From assembly GCA_017962495.1 (NCBI GenBank), contig JAGCVH010000094.1, forward strand, positions 45,287 through 109,286: a stretch of 64,000 bases of DNA, given 5' to 3'. Shown here in pieces: positions 26,830 through 34,223 of this stretch. The notes below the pieces were generated by a model, which was given only the letters and a program-made list of their open reading frames with translations, did no database searches and was not told the origin of the DNA. Source of the DNA: Bacteroidaceae bacterium (lineage in GTDB: Bacteria > Bacteroidota > Bacteroidia > Bacteroidales > Bacteroidaceae). A program made the translations under genes and the position numbers. How positions within the stretch are numbered: position 1 is the first letter of the stretch; each line of letters begins with the position of its first letter.

Positions 26830-26885
26830 CTCCTCCCCTTGAGGGGGAGGCGGGGTAGGGGCTGTCTCCCCATTACGGGGGAGTT
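26830..26885. repeat. Two tandem C-rich/G-rich palindromic elements after GH2
   Basis: CTCCTCCCCTTGAGGGGGAG with trailing CGGGGTAGGGG (26830-26861) is followed by CTCCCCATTACGGGGGAG (26866-26883). These are strong hairpins 18 nt past the GH2 stop, possibly doubling as terminators. Family members: 14914, 15013, 17951, 21511, 29681, 29956, 33961, 34224. Confidence 0.7.
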
Positions 26886-26889
26886 CGGA

Positions 26890-27095
26890 GAGACTCATAA
26901 GCCTTATTGTTATAACCCCTAGGCCTTATTGCTGTAACCCCTAGGCCTTCCGCCCGAAGCCCTAGGGGTTATTGTCGAAGCCCTAAGGGTTCTGTCGGTG
27001 ATATAATATACCCTCTTCCATGCTTGTATATATCATCGCCACATGGTTGTATATATCGTTGTCTCATGCTTGTATATATCATCACCACATGATAG
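26890..27095. repeat. Degenerate arrays with 22-nt and 23-nt periods in the GH2 / ATPase spacer
   Basis: The 381-bp spacer holds no gene. From about 26893 there are 21-22-nt units with cores CATAAGCC, CCCCTAGGCCTTATTG, CCCCTAGGCCTTCCG, CCCTAGGGGTTATTGTCG and CCCTAAGGGTTCTGTCGG. From about 27018 a second block has units of about 23 nt beginning CATGCTTGTATATATCATC, CATGGTTGTATATATCGTT, CATGCTTGTATATATCATC and CATGATAGTATCAATC. The second block has a different core but nearly the same period. The rest, to 27193, is AT-rich with nothing recognised. Confidence 0.65.
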
Positions 27096-27193
27096 TATCA
27101 ATCAGCGAAATTTTACTTATCAATCTCCAACTTTTTTCTTACCAATCATCACCCTTTGATTGTCAAGTGAAATTCTCGTGATATTTTGAATGA

Positions 27194-28471
27194 CTATATT
27201 TTTAAAAGCCACTTCCAACAAGGTATGACTTCAATAGTCCCAAATATGTCCGTGATGTTATCTTCTTCATCGTAAGTTACTATTACGCGACGTTTACAAG
27301 GATGGACATTAGGGAACTTGCTAAGGGCCCCAACCTCACGTCCCCGTGTGGCCTCGTCGGCAAGTGAATAAGATGCTTGTACTGCAAGCTCATCCTCGGG
27401 CACATAAAAATCTACTTCGACATTTCCGTTATAATAATATACTCGTTCGTTGTCAAGGTCGTGACCATATCTTCTAAATAAAGAAAGAGCGACAGCGTTT
27501 TCTAAAAGCAAAGTATCGATGTTTAGCAGTTGAATTGTCAGCAAACCATTGTCTATGTAGTAGTACTTGCAGATGCTTTCTTTTTCTGAAAAAGCGGAAG
27601 CAATATTCCTTAGCCGCAACAGTAGCCAAGCGTCCTCCGAGTAGTTGACATAACTGGAAACGGTAGGTACACTTACTTTTCCAGCCACGCTTGACAAAAT
27701 CTTTGACAAACGGTTGTATGAGATAGGCTGCATGATGCTCTCGGCAATTTTCTTTGTTAGCAGTTGCAGTAGTTTGGGGTTGGAGATATTGTTTCGCTGA
27801 GCGATGTCGCTAAGATAGATCTTCTGAAAGACACTCGAGAGGTAGGAACGTTTAACAGGCAGATTTACAGATTCTGGGAGTCCTCCCCAAACCATGTACT
27901 CTCCATAAGCTTTCATAAATTGGGCCTTCGACTCCGTACTAGATAGCGAAAGCTGATTGTGTGGGACTTGTCGGAAGTCTAGATATTCTGTAAAGCTGAA
28001 CGGATATACTTCGACGGGAATATATCGTCCACCAAGGTCAGACATAATTTCCTTTGAGAGCATTTTTGTATTGCTACCTGTGATAAAAACGCTATACTTC
28101 CTGTCAGCAAGATTTCGGGCAAACTTTTGCCATCCATCAATATTCTGTATTTCGTCTAGAAATAGCATGGGACGTTTGCCATACATTTCCTGATGGCATT
28201 CTAGAACGAGGTTGAAATCTTCTGAGGTAAAACCTTCAAGTCGTCTATCTTCAAAATCGAGGTAAAGCATATCTTCCCATCCATGGCCTTCAGCCAGCAT
28301 CTGACGCATTTTTTGGAATAGTAAAAATGACTTCCCAGAACGTCTTACACCAACAAAAACGAGCAAAGGAAAGGTGTCCAGGTCATAGTTTCGTGGAAAG
28401 ATGTCATATTGTTCGATATCTTTTTGATTATCGAGTAACACCTGACGTAAAATGTTTCTTGTTATGGCCAT
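27194..28471 (-). CDS. AAA_14/DUF4143 ATP-binding protein
   Basis: 425 residues. The N-terminal P-loop ATPase has Walker A GVRRSGKSFLL (about 41-51), a strand LYLDFEDRR, Walker B PMLFLDEIQNIDGW (about 100-113) and sensor VFITGSNTKML. The C-terminal DUF4143 domain (about 215-395) is winged-helix then PD-(D/E)XK-like, with VEVDFYVPEDELAVQASYSL. These AAA_14-DUF4143 proteins are very numerous in Bacteroidales and their function is not established; DNA binding and a defence or regulatory role have been suggested. It stands alone, with its own promoter, between two repeat-rich spacers. Confidence 0.9.
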   Translation of the reverse strand: MAITRNILRQVLLDNQKDIEQYDIFPRNYDLDTFPLLVFVGVRRSGKSFLLFQKMRQMLAEGHGWEDMLYLDFEDRRLEGFTSEDFNLVLECHQEMYGKRPMLFLDEIQNIDGWQKFARNLADRKYSVFITGSNTKMLSKEIMSDLGGRYIPVEVYPFSFTEYLDFRQVPHNQLSLSSTESKAQFMKAYGEYMVWGGLPESVNLPVKRSYLSSVFQKIYLSDIAQRNNISNPKLLQLLTKKIAESIMQPISYNRLSKILSSVAGKVSVPTVSSYVNYSEDAWLLLRLRNIASAFSEKESICKYYYIDNGLLTIQLLNIDTLLLENAVALSLFRRYGHDLDNERVYYYNGNVEVDFYVPEDELAVQASYSLADEATRGREVGALSKFPNVHPCKRRVIVTYDEEDNITDIFGTIEVIPCWKWLLKI

Positions 28472-28509
28472 AATCTGCTTTCTTTTAAACGCTAATTAAT
28501 AAAACTGTA

Positions 28510-28541
28510 CAAAAGTATAAAATGTGTTTTAATAAAACAAG
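28510..28541 (-). promoter_or_regulatory. Promoter of the AAA_14/DUF4143 gene
   Basis: On the minus strand TACTTTTG (28510-28517) matches TAnnTTTG, and CTTG (28538-28541) lies 20 bp upstream, one mismatch from TTTG. It is 38 nt before the start. Confidence 0.65.
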
Positions 28542-28580
28542 AAATCTTCAATATTTTATAAGGAAAACAACTATTCCTGT

Positions 28581-28817
28581 AACCCTGTACTATGGTGGTA
28601 CAGGGTTTTATATTTATTTTTATATAATCTATATAAAAGTGACGTCACTGATGTCACTGTTGTCATTCTTCTCCGTTTGGGTGCAATGGGTGATATCACC
28701 CTATATAACATTTATATAAATTAATAGGAAATGCTGTACCACCATAGTACAGCCTTTTTATATAAAAAATAAAATGTATACTATTCTATTGCACCCATTG
28801 CACCCATTGCACCCAAA
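28581..28817. repeat. Nested inverted-repeat block with palindromes and 9-nt direct repeats
   Basis: Within this 538-bp gene-free spacer: hairpin A (28581-28607, 10-bp stem AACCCTGTAC/GTACAGGGTT), whose 19-nt core 28585-28603 is repeated exactly inverted at 28734-28752. Element B, TTTGGGTGCAATGGGTG (28676-28692), is repeated exactly inverted at 28801-28817. So the order is A-B-A'-B'. Palindromes AGTGACGTCACT (28638-28649) and GGGTGATATCACCC (28688-28701) lie inside. Two 9-nt tandem series are present: GTCACTGAT (28645-28668) and GCACCCATT three times (28791-28814). There is no convincing ORF. Confidence 0.8.
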
Positions 28818-28834
28818 TCAAGGATGAAACAACA

Positions 28835-28870
28835 AAATCCTCCGCAAGCAATTGAGCTCGCGGAGGATTT
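28835..28870. terminator. Hairpin terminator-like element (AAATCCTCCGC stem)
   Basis: An 11-bp stem AAATCCTCCGC/GCGGAGGATTT with a 14-nt loop. A near copy is at 29635-29666 and shares the CAATTG loop word. To 29009 the remaining 140 bp show only CTACGCAAGCG/CGAGCG repeat words. Confidence 0.65.
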
Positions 28871-29009
28871 CTATGGTATTTAATCAGACCCTGTTACCCT
28901 TTAAACTGTTCTTGCTCCTCTGTGCTACGCAAGCGAGCATAGCTCGAGCGAACCAGGGCGAAGCCCGATTAAACTTTTATTATCTTTCTACCTTCTCATC
29001 AGCGTTTTT

Positions 29010-29252
29010 CTAACCTAAGGGGTTAGGTTGATAAAGCTGTTGTGTAAGGCTCGATATATAGATGTCCTCATCTATGGATTCCCATCTAACATCGTCACCC
29101 CACTTGCCGATTACGTAATCTTCCCTTTGCGAGGGCGTTGCCTTTTGCAGAAGGGGAAAAGCATCCAGCGGACGGCAATAGATGTAGCCGTCTGTTGTCG
29201 TCGTCAGGATCAGTTGGTCAGTGAATTCAATCTTTTTGATTTTTGCTTCCAT
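29010..29252 (-). CDS. DUF2442 family small protein
   Basis: 80 residues from the ATG at 29252 (MEAKIKKIEFTDQLILTTTTD); the frame is open further upstream, but this start matches the family N-terminus. A GGGAGGAG Shine-Dalgarno-like sequence stands a few nt before it, unusual in this window. Features are GYIYCRPLDAFPLL and WESIDEDIYISSLT, typical of DUF2442, a small all-beta protein normally encoded right after a DUF4160 gene. The start lies inside the end of the DUF4160 gene (26-nt overlap), so the two are coupled. The biochemical role is unknown; toxin-antitoxin-like behaviour is sometimes proposed for the pair but is unproven. Confidence 0.85.
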   Translation of the reverse strand: MEAKIKKIEFTDQLILTTTTDGYIYCRPLDAFPLLQKATPSQREDYVIGKWGDDVRWESIDEDIYISSLTQQLYQPNPLG

Positions 29253-29478
29253 GATACTCCTCCCATTTGTTGATGATTTCTTCTTTATACATTCTTGCCA
29301 ACTGCATGGCTCTTTTGACATTACGTGCCTTCATTCCTTCGTTCTCGATGAGTTTTATTTCAGGCGACATCTCTATTTTTATTCGTCCATCACCATCTAC
29401 CACATGCACATGTATAGGCAGGTGTTCTTCTGAGTAGAAGAAGAATCGAAGACCGAAGATATTTATAATAGTAGGCAT
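29227..29478 (-). CDS. DUF4160 family small protein
   Basis: 83 residues. MPTIINIFGLRFFFYSEEH, then PIHVHVVDGDGRIKIE, is the DUF4160 signature (MPxI..fGirfffys.eHxPpHvHv). The C-terminal helix (RNVKRAMQLARMYKEEIINKW) is also typical. It is the upstream partner of the DUF2442 gene and overlaps it by 26 nt. Such pairs are scattered through bacterial accessory regions. A plausible promoter on the minus strand (TTCCTTTG at 29499-29506 and TTTG at 29527-29530, 20-bp spacer) precedes it. Confidence 0.88.
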   Translation of the reverse strand: MPTIINIFGLRFFFYSEEHLPIHVHVVDGDGRIKIEMSPEIKLIENEGMKARNVKRAMQLARMYKEEIINKWEEYHGSKNQKD

Positions 29479-29634
29479 ATTCTAATCACATCTTTCTGCA
29501 AAGGAAAGGAAAAAATTTTTAACCACCAAATAAAATCATTCATTTCTTCATACAATATCCAACTATGCGGTCGGGAGGGAGTACTCTATTGTTAACCTCG
29601 CTCGTTACCCTGTTGTATAGTCAGCATAAAACAA

Positions 29635-29714
29635 AATCCTCCGCATGCAATTGCCCGCGGAGGATTATTATTTAGGCTTTCTCCTCCCCCTTGAGGGGGA
29701 GGTTGGGTAGGGGC
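29635..29714. repeat. Terminator hairpin plus palindromic element downstream of peptide gene 1
   Basis: Stem AATCCTCCGC/GCGGAGGATT (29635-29666) is a near copy of 28835-28870. Then CTCCTCCCCCTTGAGGGGGA and GGTTGGGTAGGGG (29681-29714) ends 1 nt from the stop of the peptide gene. The rest of the 29479-29634 spacer has half of a CGGGAGGGAGT hairpin (29572-29582) and no gene. Confidence 0.7.
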
Positions 29715-29715
29715 C

Positions 29716-29898
29716 TTACTTCCAGAAATCCTCTTCGAAGATGTTGCCCTTTACGTCAGCCTCTGTTGGAGGTTCTTCGCCTGGATCTCCAGGTGTTAGG
29801 CCACTGTCACCACCAATTTCGGTGATGCTGCCAGCCAACATCTCTACTACGTTCACGTTAAGAACTTCAGTCTCGGGTTGCAAATATATCTGTTTCAT
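29716..29898 (-). CDS. Small 60-residue peptide, copy 1
   Basis: 60 residues from the ATG at 29898 (MKQIYLQPETEVLNV); three more codons to another ATG (29907) are possible. It is 50/60 identical to the peptide at 33998-34180, with the same length and no gaps. Layout: a conserved front with YLQPETEVLNVNVVEMLAGS, a Gly/Pro/acid middle (GGDSG, PGEEPPTEADVK) and a conserved end FEEDFWK. There is no signal peptide or membrane helix. Short proteins of this form are common in Prevotella-like genomes; I know of no assigned function. It sits just downstream of a giant secreted FIVAR protein, as does the other copy. The N-terminus looks leader-like, but no modification enzyme is nearby. Confidence 0.72.
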   Translation of the reverse strand: MKQIYLQPETEVLNVNVVEMLAGSITEIGGDSGLTPGDPGEEPPTEADVKGNIFEEDFWK

Positions 29899-29955
29899 AT
29901 AATTCAAATTTATTAAATTTAAAATTCAAAATTTTTGCTTCCTTTCCCTTCCCTT

Positions 29956-29992
29956 AGCCCCTCCCACTCGGGGGAGGGGACGGGGAGAGGGG
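29956..29992. repeat. Palindromic C-rich/G-rich element between giant gene 1 and peptide gene 1
   Basis: CCCCTCCCACTCGGGGGAGG followed by GGACGGGGAGAGGGG, 7 nt from the stop codon of the gene ending at 30000. The equivalent position in the second module (34224-34260) holds a homologous element. Confidence 0.7.
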
Positions 29993-29999
29993 TCGTGAA

Positions 30000-32900
30000 T
30001 TATTTAACAACCACCTTACGTCCATTGATAACGTAGATGCCCTTCGTAGCCTTGCTTACGCGCTGGCCAGCCAGGTTGTAGATAGCCTCATTGTCAATTG
30101 TCAATTGTCCATTTTCAATTGCCTCGATAGAGGTTGCAACGCCGTCGATGCAAAGCTTAACATTGCCATTGGTGTTGGCCTTGTTCTGGATGAAGGCGCG
30201 GAAGCTCTTAAGATTAGTATTACCTTCACTCTTGTATAATTTACCACCACTTACGAAGTAGTCATTAGCGGCAACCTTAACCGTACCTGCATAATTACCT
30301 ACAAAGTCGAAGTTTGTGCCAGTAACCTTAGCTTCACCAGCCTTTAGGATAACACCGTTGATAGTCTGCTGGGTACTTTCGGTGGCACCACCAACGAGAA
30401 CGGGAACATTGGCCTCGATGGTGTTCTCTTCCTTTGTATTGAAGTTAATCTGAGAGTTTTCGCCATCGGGCACATCTTCGAAGGTGTAAACCTGAGCATT
30501 CTCACCAAACACAGCCTTCACTTGCTCTGTAGTCAAGTCGAAGGGCACTGCAACTGCATTGATACCAGCAACCACCTTGCGGTTCATAGTCACATTGGCA
30601 TAAGTCTCTTCAGCCTGTTCAAAGGCTACAGTCTCATCAAGAGTAATTTCCTCAGCTACAGCCAATTTCATGCTCAGGTCAGCAATCGTGAAGTGGTGAT
30701 TGGCATAGATAGTCAGCTTAGAACTATCTTCAGTAGGAGTAACATAGAATTTCAATGTAACGAATGGATTACCCTCAGAAACATTAATTGCCTTTGCTCC
30801 GAGTTCCTGAGCATTTACAGTCTGGCTTACTCCATCAAGAGCTATTGTCACAACATTGGGCAGATCACCATCACGCCATCCTGATACCTTCAGGGTAAGT
30901 TCATACAACTCATCCTTATTCATGGGCAGGGTGTAACCTTCCTGCTCACCATAAGTCAGCGTAGTGCCACCCCAAGCGAATACGGCAGCCCCACCATCGG
31001 TGTAAGCCAGACCCGGGTCAGTGGCCTCGTCCTTTACCAACAGACGAATGCCTTGAACCTTCGTCCAACCAGGAAGGTTGATGTCACCACTGGTTGTATT
31101 AGCTTCAGTTGTAGCAAATTGACCATCGAAGATGGCATCTACTTCAGCGGTATTGGCCGTCCAACTATTGGTCAGGGCTTCAGTCAAAGCCTGCACCTCG
31201 GCCTTTTCGTTCTCAAGGCTGGAATCAATCGTCTTAGCGGTTGCAATAGCCTTGATAACCTCTACATTGTTGTAAGGAGCATATTCGCCTTCGTCGAAGC
31301 CAAGAGGTTTAGCCTCAGCGGCCTCAATGGCAGCAGTAAGAGCAGCATAGTCCTCTTCGTTAGCCATTTCAGTAAAGAGTTCCAGACGAACCAGACGGAA
31401 ACGATTGATGGACATCCATTGCTGACTTGCCGTAGATGTTGCCTTGACCTCAAGGGTCTGAGCGCTTCCATCTGTCTCAAATTCTACAGAGACATCGTCC
31501 CAACCATTACCAAAGACACCACCATTACCACCATTCTTAGGCAGATTAACAGTTACCCCACCGATGGAAAGGGTGTATTCGTCCAAAGCAGCGGCACCGC
31601 GAGCAGTGACCGTGAGCAAGTACTTGCCAGCAGGAATCTCCACCGAGCGAGTCATGTCGATGTCTGCACCTGCATTCTGTGCCCAACCACCATCAAGATA
31701 CTTGGCAGCAACTGTACCGTCAGCAGCAGTGTAGCCTTGGCCTTGGTTTGTACCAATGCCGTTAGTCCAACCCGTGTTGGTGTCAGCGTTGGCAGCAGAA
31801 ACTCTGTCAGTCATGTCAACAGCGCCCTCAACATTTTCAGCCATAGCATGACTCTCGTAATAAGTACGAAGTGCAGTGTAAACGGCATTTGTCTTTACAA
31901 CAGCATCAGCGGCAGATGTAGGTTCTACGCTGCAAGCCTCATCAAGTGCTTGCCTCTTCTCCTCTGTGCCATAATTCAGCGTTGTGACATAATCAGAATT
32001 GGCAATAGCATAGAAAGCATCATAACTTGCCTTCGCTGTAGTGAAGGTTGTGGTAGCTGCGGTCAGAGCTGCGGAAGCTTCGTTGTAACCATCGACAGTG
32101 GTAGGCTCAGCCTTGTCAATTTCTGCATTCAGAGCAGTCCGCTCTTCACCAGTTACGTTAGCATAGGCTTCGTCATCCACAGCAGCCTGAGCAGCAGCTT
32201 TAGCTTCTTCCCATGCAGCTTTTGCACCAGCAAGAAAACCGCTATAGTTCAGCTTAACATGGCTGACATAGATGGCAGGGGTATTGTCGGCGGGGGTATT
32301 GTTGCTGCCTGTTCCATATCCGAAACTGACAGTGATGGGAGCTGCATCGTTCAATGTTACGCGAATAGTATGAGTTGTCCAATCGCTCTTAGCTGCCATC
32401 CACTCCGTCGTTGAAGAGTAATTCTTTGTCTCACCAACCTGAACATAGTTGTAGTCAGCATAGGTTAAGTTTGAAGTAGCGCCGTTGACATTCTCAACGT
32501 CATACGTCAGCGTATATACACCAGCGGGCAGAGCTTCCGTAGTCTGGTTGTAAGAAGCGAAGTTGCCACTCCAACGAGCCTCAAAACCAAAGCAGTACTC
32601 TGTTGCAAGGTGAGTCTCATCCACCGTGGCAGCAGAGAAGCGGACAGAGTAATCACCAATCAGTCCATTACCTTGATCGCGGAAATTACCTGATTGATTA
32701 ACAGTCCAGCCTTCAGTAGAAGACAAGTTGGCATTTGTCAGGAACAAATCGGTGACATCGATGTTACTAGCGGTAGCCATAGCGGTATTAACGGCGTTGT
32801 TCAGCATTTCTGCTGCGGCATTCACCTCATCCTGAGTAGCATCTTCATCATCATACACAGCCTGAGCAGTAGCGATAGCAGCATCCAACGTGCCTCCCAA

Positions 32901-33629
32901 AGCGGTATTTGCCTTGGTCGCAGCAGAGATGGCAGTCTGCAACACGTCCCTAACCACAACAGCCGTAAACTCAATCTTTACTCCATCAAAAACGAGGTGA
33001 GGGTTGGCACCAGAGCCACTACCTGTAGATTGATATCCCAGACGAATCTGACCAGCAGTTTCAGCAGCCAAAGTAAACTCAACAGTCTGATTAACCCAAG
33101 AGCCGACAGTAGTATTGATGGCTACAGTACGGTTAGTTCCACTTGTGGGGAAGAAGCCTGTATAGGTGGTATTAGCTTGAGTGCCAGAGATGCAGTAGAT
33201 AGGGAAGGTAAGCTTATACTTACCAGCTGCAAGAGTTACATCTTGATAATAGTAACCACCACAACCCCATACGCCAAAGAAACCGAGGCCATTGGCTGCA
33301 CCTTCACTTGGTCCAGCGGCGGGAGCCGTTACATTGTTGCCTTTCAGTTGGTTGGTAGAACCATAGGCGAGTACGCCACCACCCATTGCTGAGTTGGGAT
33401 AGGAGGCATTTGAGTTGTCAGCCGCAGTTACCACTTTAGTCCATCCTGTAACATCTTGGAAACCATAGACATCTCCAGAGACCATGTCTTTACCATAACC
33501 ACGGATATCAGCAGTTATGACAGGACCTTCAGAAAAGTCCGCATTCGTCAGATAAGTGCTTGTCACATCCGTCTGTGCCCATGCACTGGTGGCAACCAGG
33601 GCAAGGAGCATAAGTAAAAGTTTTTTCAT
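30000..33629 (-). CDS. Giant secreted FIVAR-repeat surface protein with T9SS tail, copy 1
   Basis: 1209 residues from the ATG at 33629, where the signal peptide MKKLLLMLLALVATSAWAQ starts; the upstream in-frame ATG at 33668 would precede it. Residues about 20-220 look like a carbohydrate-binding beta-sandwich (YLTNADFSEGP..., YYYQDVTLAAGKYKLTFP). Helical FIVAR-like repeats follow (AIATAQAVYDDEDATQDEVNAAAEMLNNAV; AKAAAQAAVDDEAYANVTGEERTAL), alternating with further beta-sandwich modules. The last 180 or so residues (VNAVAVPFDLTTEQV-like, NVPVLV, YFVSGGKLYKS) and the end IYNLAGQRV...GIYVINGRK form a conserved T9SS C-terminal region. It is probably a glycan- or host-binding surface protein. An in-frame repeat (30089-30120) codes ENGQLTIDNE. 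Confidence 0.72.
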   Translation of the reverse strand: MKKLLLMLLALVATSAWAQTDVTSTYLTNADFSEGPVITADIRGYGKDMVSGDVYGFQDVTGWTKVVTAADNSNASYPNSAMGGGVLAYGSTNQLKGNNVTAPAAGPSEGAANGLGFFGVWGCGGYYYQDVTLAAGKYKLTFPIYCISGTQANTTYTGFFPTSGTNRTVAINTTVGSWVNQTVEFTLAAETAGQIRLGYQSTGSGSGANPHLVFDGVKIEFTAVVVRDVLQTAISAATKANTALGGTLDAAIATAQAVYDDEDATQDEVNAAAEMLNNAVNTAMATASNIDVTDLFLTNANLSSTEGWTVNQSGNFRDQGNGLIGDYSVRFSAATVDETHLATEYCFGFEARWSGNFASYNQTTEALPAGVYTLTYDVENVNGATSNLTYADYNYVQVGETKNYSSTTEWMAAKSDWTTHTIRVTLNDAAPITVSFGYGTGSNNTPADNTPAIYVSHVKLNYSGFLAGAKAAWEEAKAAAQAAVDDEAYANVTGEERTALNAEIDKAEPTTVDGYNEASAALTAATTTFTTAKASYDAFYAIANSDYVTTLNYGTEEKRQALDEACSVEPTSAADAVVKTNAVYTALRTYYESHAMAENVEGAVDMTDRVSAANADTNTGWTNGIGTNQGQGYTAADGTVAAKYLDGGWAQNAGADIDMTRSVEIPAGKYLLTVTARGAAALDEYTLSIGGVTVNLPKNGGNGGVFGNGWDDVSVEFETDGSAQTLEVKATSTASQQWMSINRFRLVRLELFTEMANEEDYAALTAAIEAAEAKPLGFDEGEYAPYNNVEVIKAIATAKTIDSSLENEKAEVQALTEALTNSWTANTAEVDAIFDGQFATTEANTTSGDINLPGWTKVQGIRLLVKDEATDPGLAYTDGGAAVFAWGGTTLTYGEQEGYTLPMNKDELYELTLKVSGWRDGDLPNVVTIALDGVSQTVNAQELGAKAINVSEGNPFVTLKFYVTPTEDSSKLTIYANHHFTIADLSMKLAVAEEITLDETVAFEQAEETYANVTMNRKVVAGINAVAVPFDLTTEQVKAVFGENAQVYTFEDVPDGENSQINFNTKEENTIEANVPVLVGGATESTQQTINGVILKAGEAKVTGTNFDFVGNYAGTVKVAANDYFVSGGKLYKSEGNTNLKSFRAFIQNKANTNGNVKLCIDGVATSIEAIENGQLTIDNEAIYNLAGQRVSKATKGIYVINGRKVVVK
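30089..30120 (-). repeat. TCAATTGTCAATTG repeat in frame in giant gene 1
   Basis: 30089-30113 is identical over 25 nt to the intergenic repeat at 12954-12978. In the protein it codes the linker ENGQLTIDN just before the sorting signal. The paralogue (34267-37677) has unrelated sequence there (NADVQESGA), so the stretch looks inserted. Confidence 0.7.
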
Positions 33630-33693
33630 TTTGTTTGTTAATTGGTTAGTTAATTTAAGATAATTCATTTTCTCTTTATACTTAATTTATATG

Positions 33694-33719
33694 TGTGTGC
33701 GTGCGCATGTGCGTACACA
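33694..33719 (-). promoter_or_regulatory. 5'-UTR hairpin of giant gene 1
   Basis: A TG/CG-rich dyad (TGTGTGCG ... CGTACACA), with one mismatch on the transcribed strand, 65-90 nt before the start. A similar dyad lies at the matching place in giant gene 2 (37747-37768). The rest of the 33720-33900 spacer shows a weak CGAAATTA box and repeat words near 33830-33860, and no gene. Confidence 0.45.
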
Positions 33720-33911
33720 ATCGGCGACGAAATTACAAATAAAAATTGAATAATGAGCAATGGACATTAGAAAAAGTTATCCAAAGGGACAAAATGATAC
33801 CGAAGTTATGAAGAAAAACCATGAAAAACTCTCATCAGCCCGCTCGGCTTTGCCACTTGCGTAGCCTGTCTGAGTTAAAAAGTAAGTATAATCGAGTGCA
33901 TATACAAAAAA

Positions 33912-33944
33912 ACTCCCTCCCAACCATTGTGGTCGGGAGGGAGT
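33912..33944 (-). terminator. Terminator hairpin after peptide gene 2
   Basis: A 10-bp stem ACTCCCTCCC/GGGAGGGAGT with an inner ACC/GGT; on the minus strand it is followed by TTTTTTTG. It lies about 54 bp past the peptide stop. Confidence 0.8.
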
Positions 33945-33960
33945 GCTTATGTCACCTATT

Positions 33961-33993
33961 TCTCCTCCCCTTTAAGGGGAGGATAGGAGGGGT
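33961..33993. repeat. Palindromic C-rich/G-rich element at peptide gene 2 stop
   Basis: CTCCTCCCCTTTAAGGGGAG then GATAGGAGGGG, ending 4 nt from the stop of the peptide gene, as in copy 1 (29681-29714). Confidence 0.7.
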
Positions 33994-33997
33994 CCTC

Positions 33998-34180
33998 TTA
34001 CTGCCAAAAATCCTCTTCGAAGATGCTGGACTTTACGTCAGCATCTGTTGGAGGTTCTTCGCCTGGATTTGCGGGAGTCAGACCACTGTCACCACCAACG
34101 CCGGTGATGCTGCCAGCCAACATCTCTACTACGTTCACGTTCAGAACTTCAGTCTCAGGTTGCAAATATAACTTTTTCAT
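33998..34180 (-). CDS. Small 60-residue peptide, copy 2
   Basis: 60 residues from the ATG at 34180 (MKKLYLQPETEVLNV); an upstream ATG at 34192 is four codons earlier. It is 50/60 identical to copy 1: changes cluster at residues 27-28, 37-38, 46 and 51-52, while YLQPETEVLNVNVVEMLAGS, the GGDSGLTP and PGEEPPT blocks and the terminal FEEDFW are constant. It lies 86 bp after giant gene 2 with a palindromic element between, as in copy 1. Substitutions are mostly conservative and lengths equal, suggesting selection on the product. Function unknown; it could be a secreted, RiPP-like or regulatory peptide, but no partner enzyme supports any of these. Confidence 0.72.
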   Translation of the reverse strand: MKKLYLQPETEVLNVNVVEMLAGSITGVGGDSGLTPANPGEEPPTDADVKSSIFEEDFWQ

Positions 34181-34223
34181 AGCTAATATCAATTATGTAT
34201 TATTAATGTTTTTCCTTCCCGTT

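Noticed and set aside
27194-28471. Transposase or IS element
   Set aside because: The Walker A/B and DUF4143 pattern is clear, and no terminal inverted repeats or target duplications flank the gene.
28522-28719. A 65-codon frame rich in Tyr, Phe and Ile
   Set aside because: It runs through inverted repeats and AT-rich spacer DNA; its composition follows the base content, and there is no start context or homology signal.
31053-32414. A 453-codon open frame on the plus strand
   Set aside because: It is opposite giant gene 1. The product is Ser/Cys/Ile-rich with no family features, as expected for the complement of Ala/Thr-rich coding DNA.
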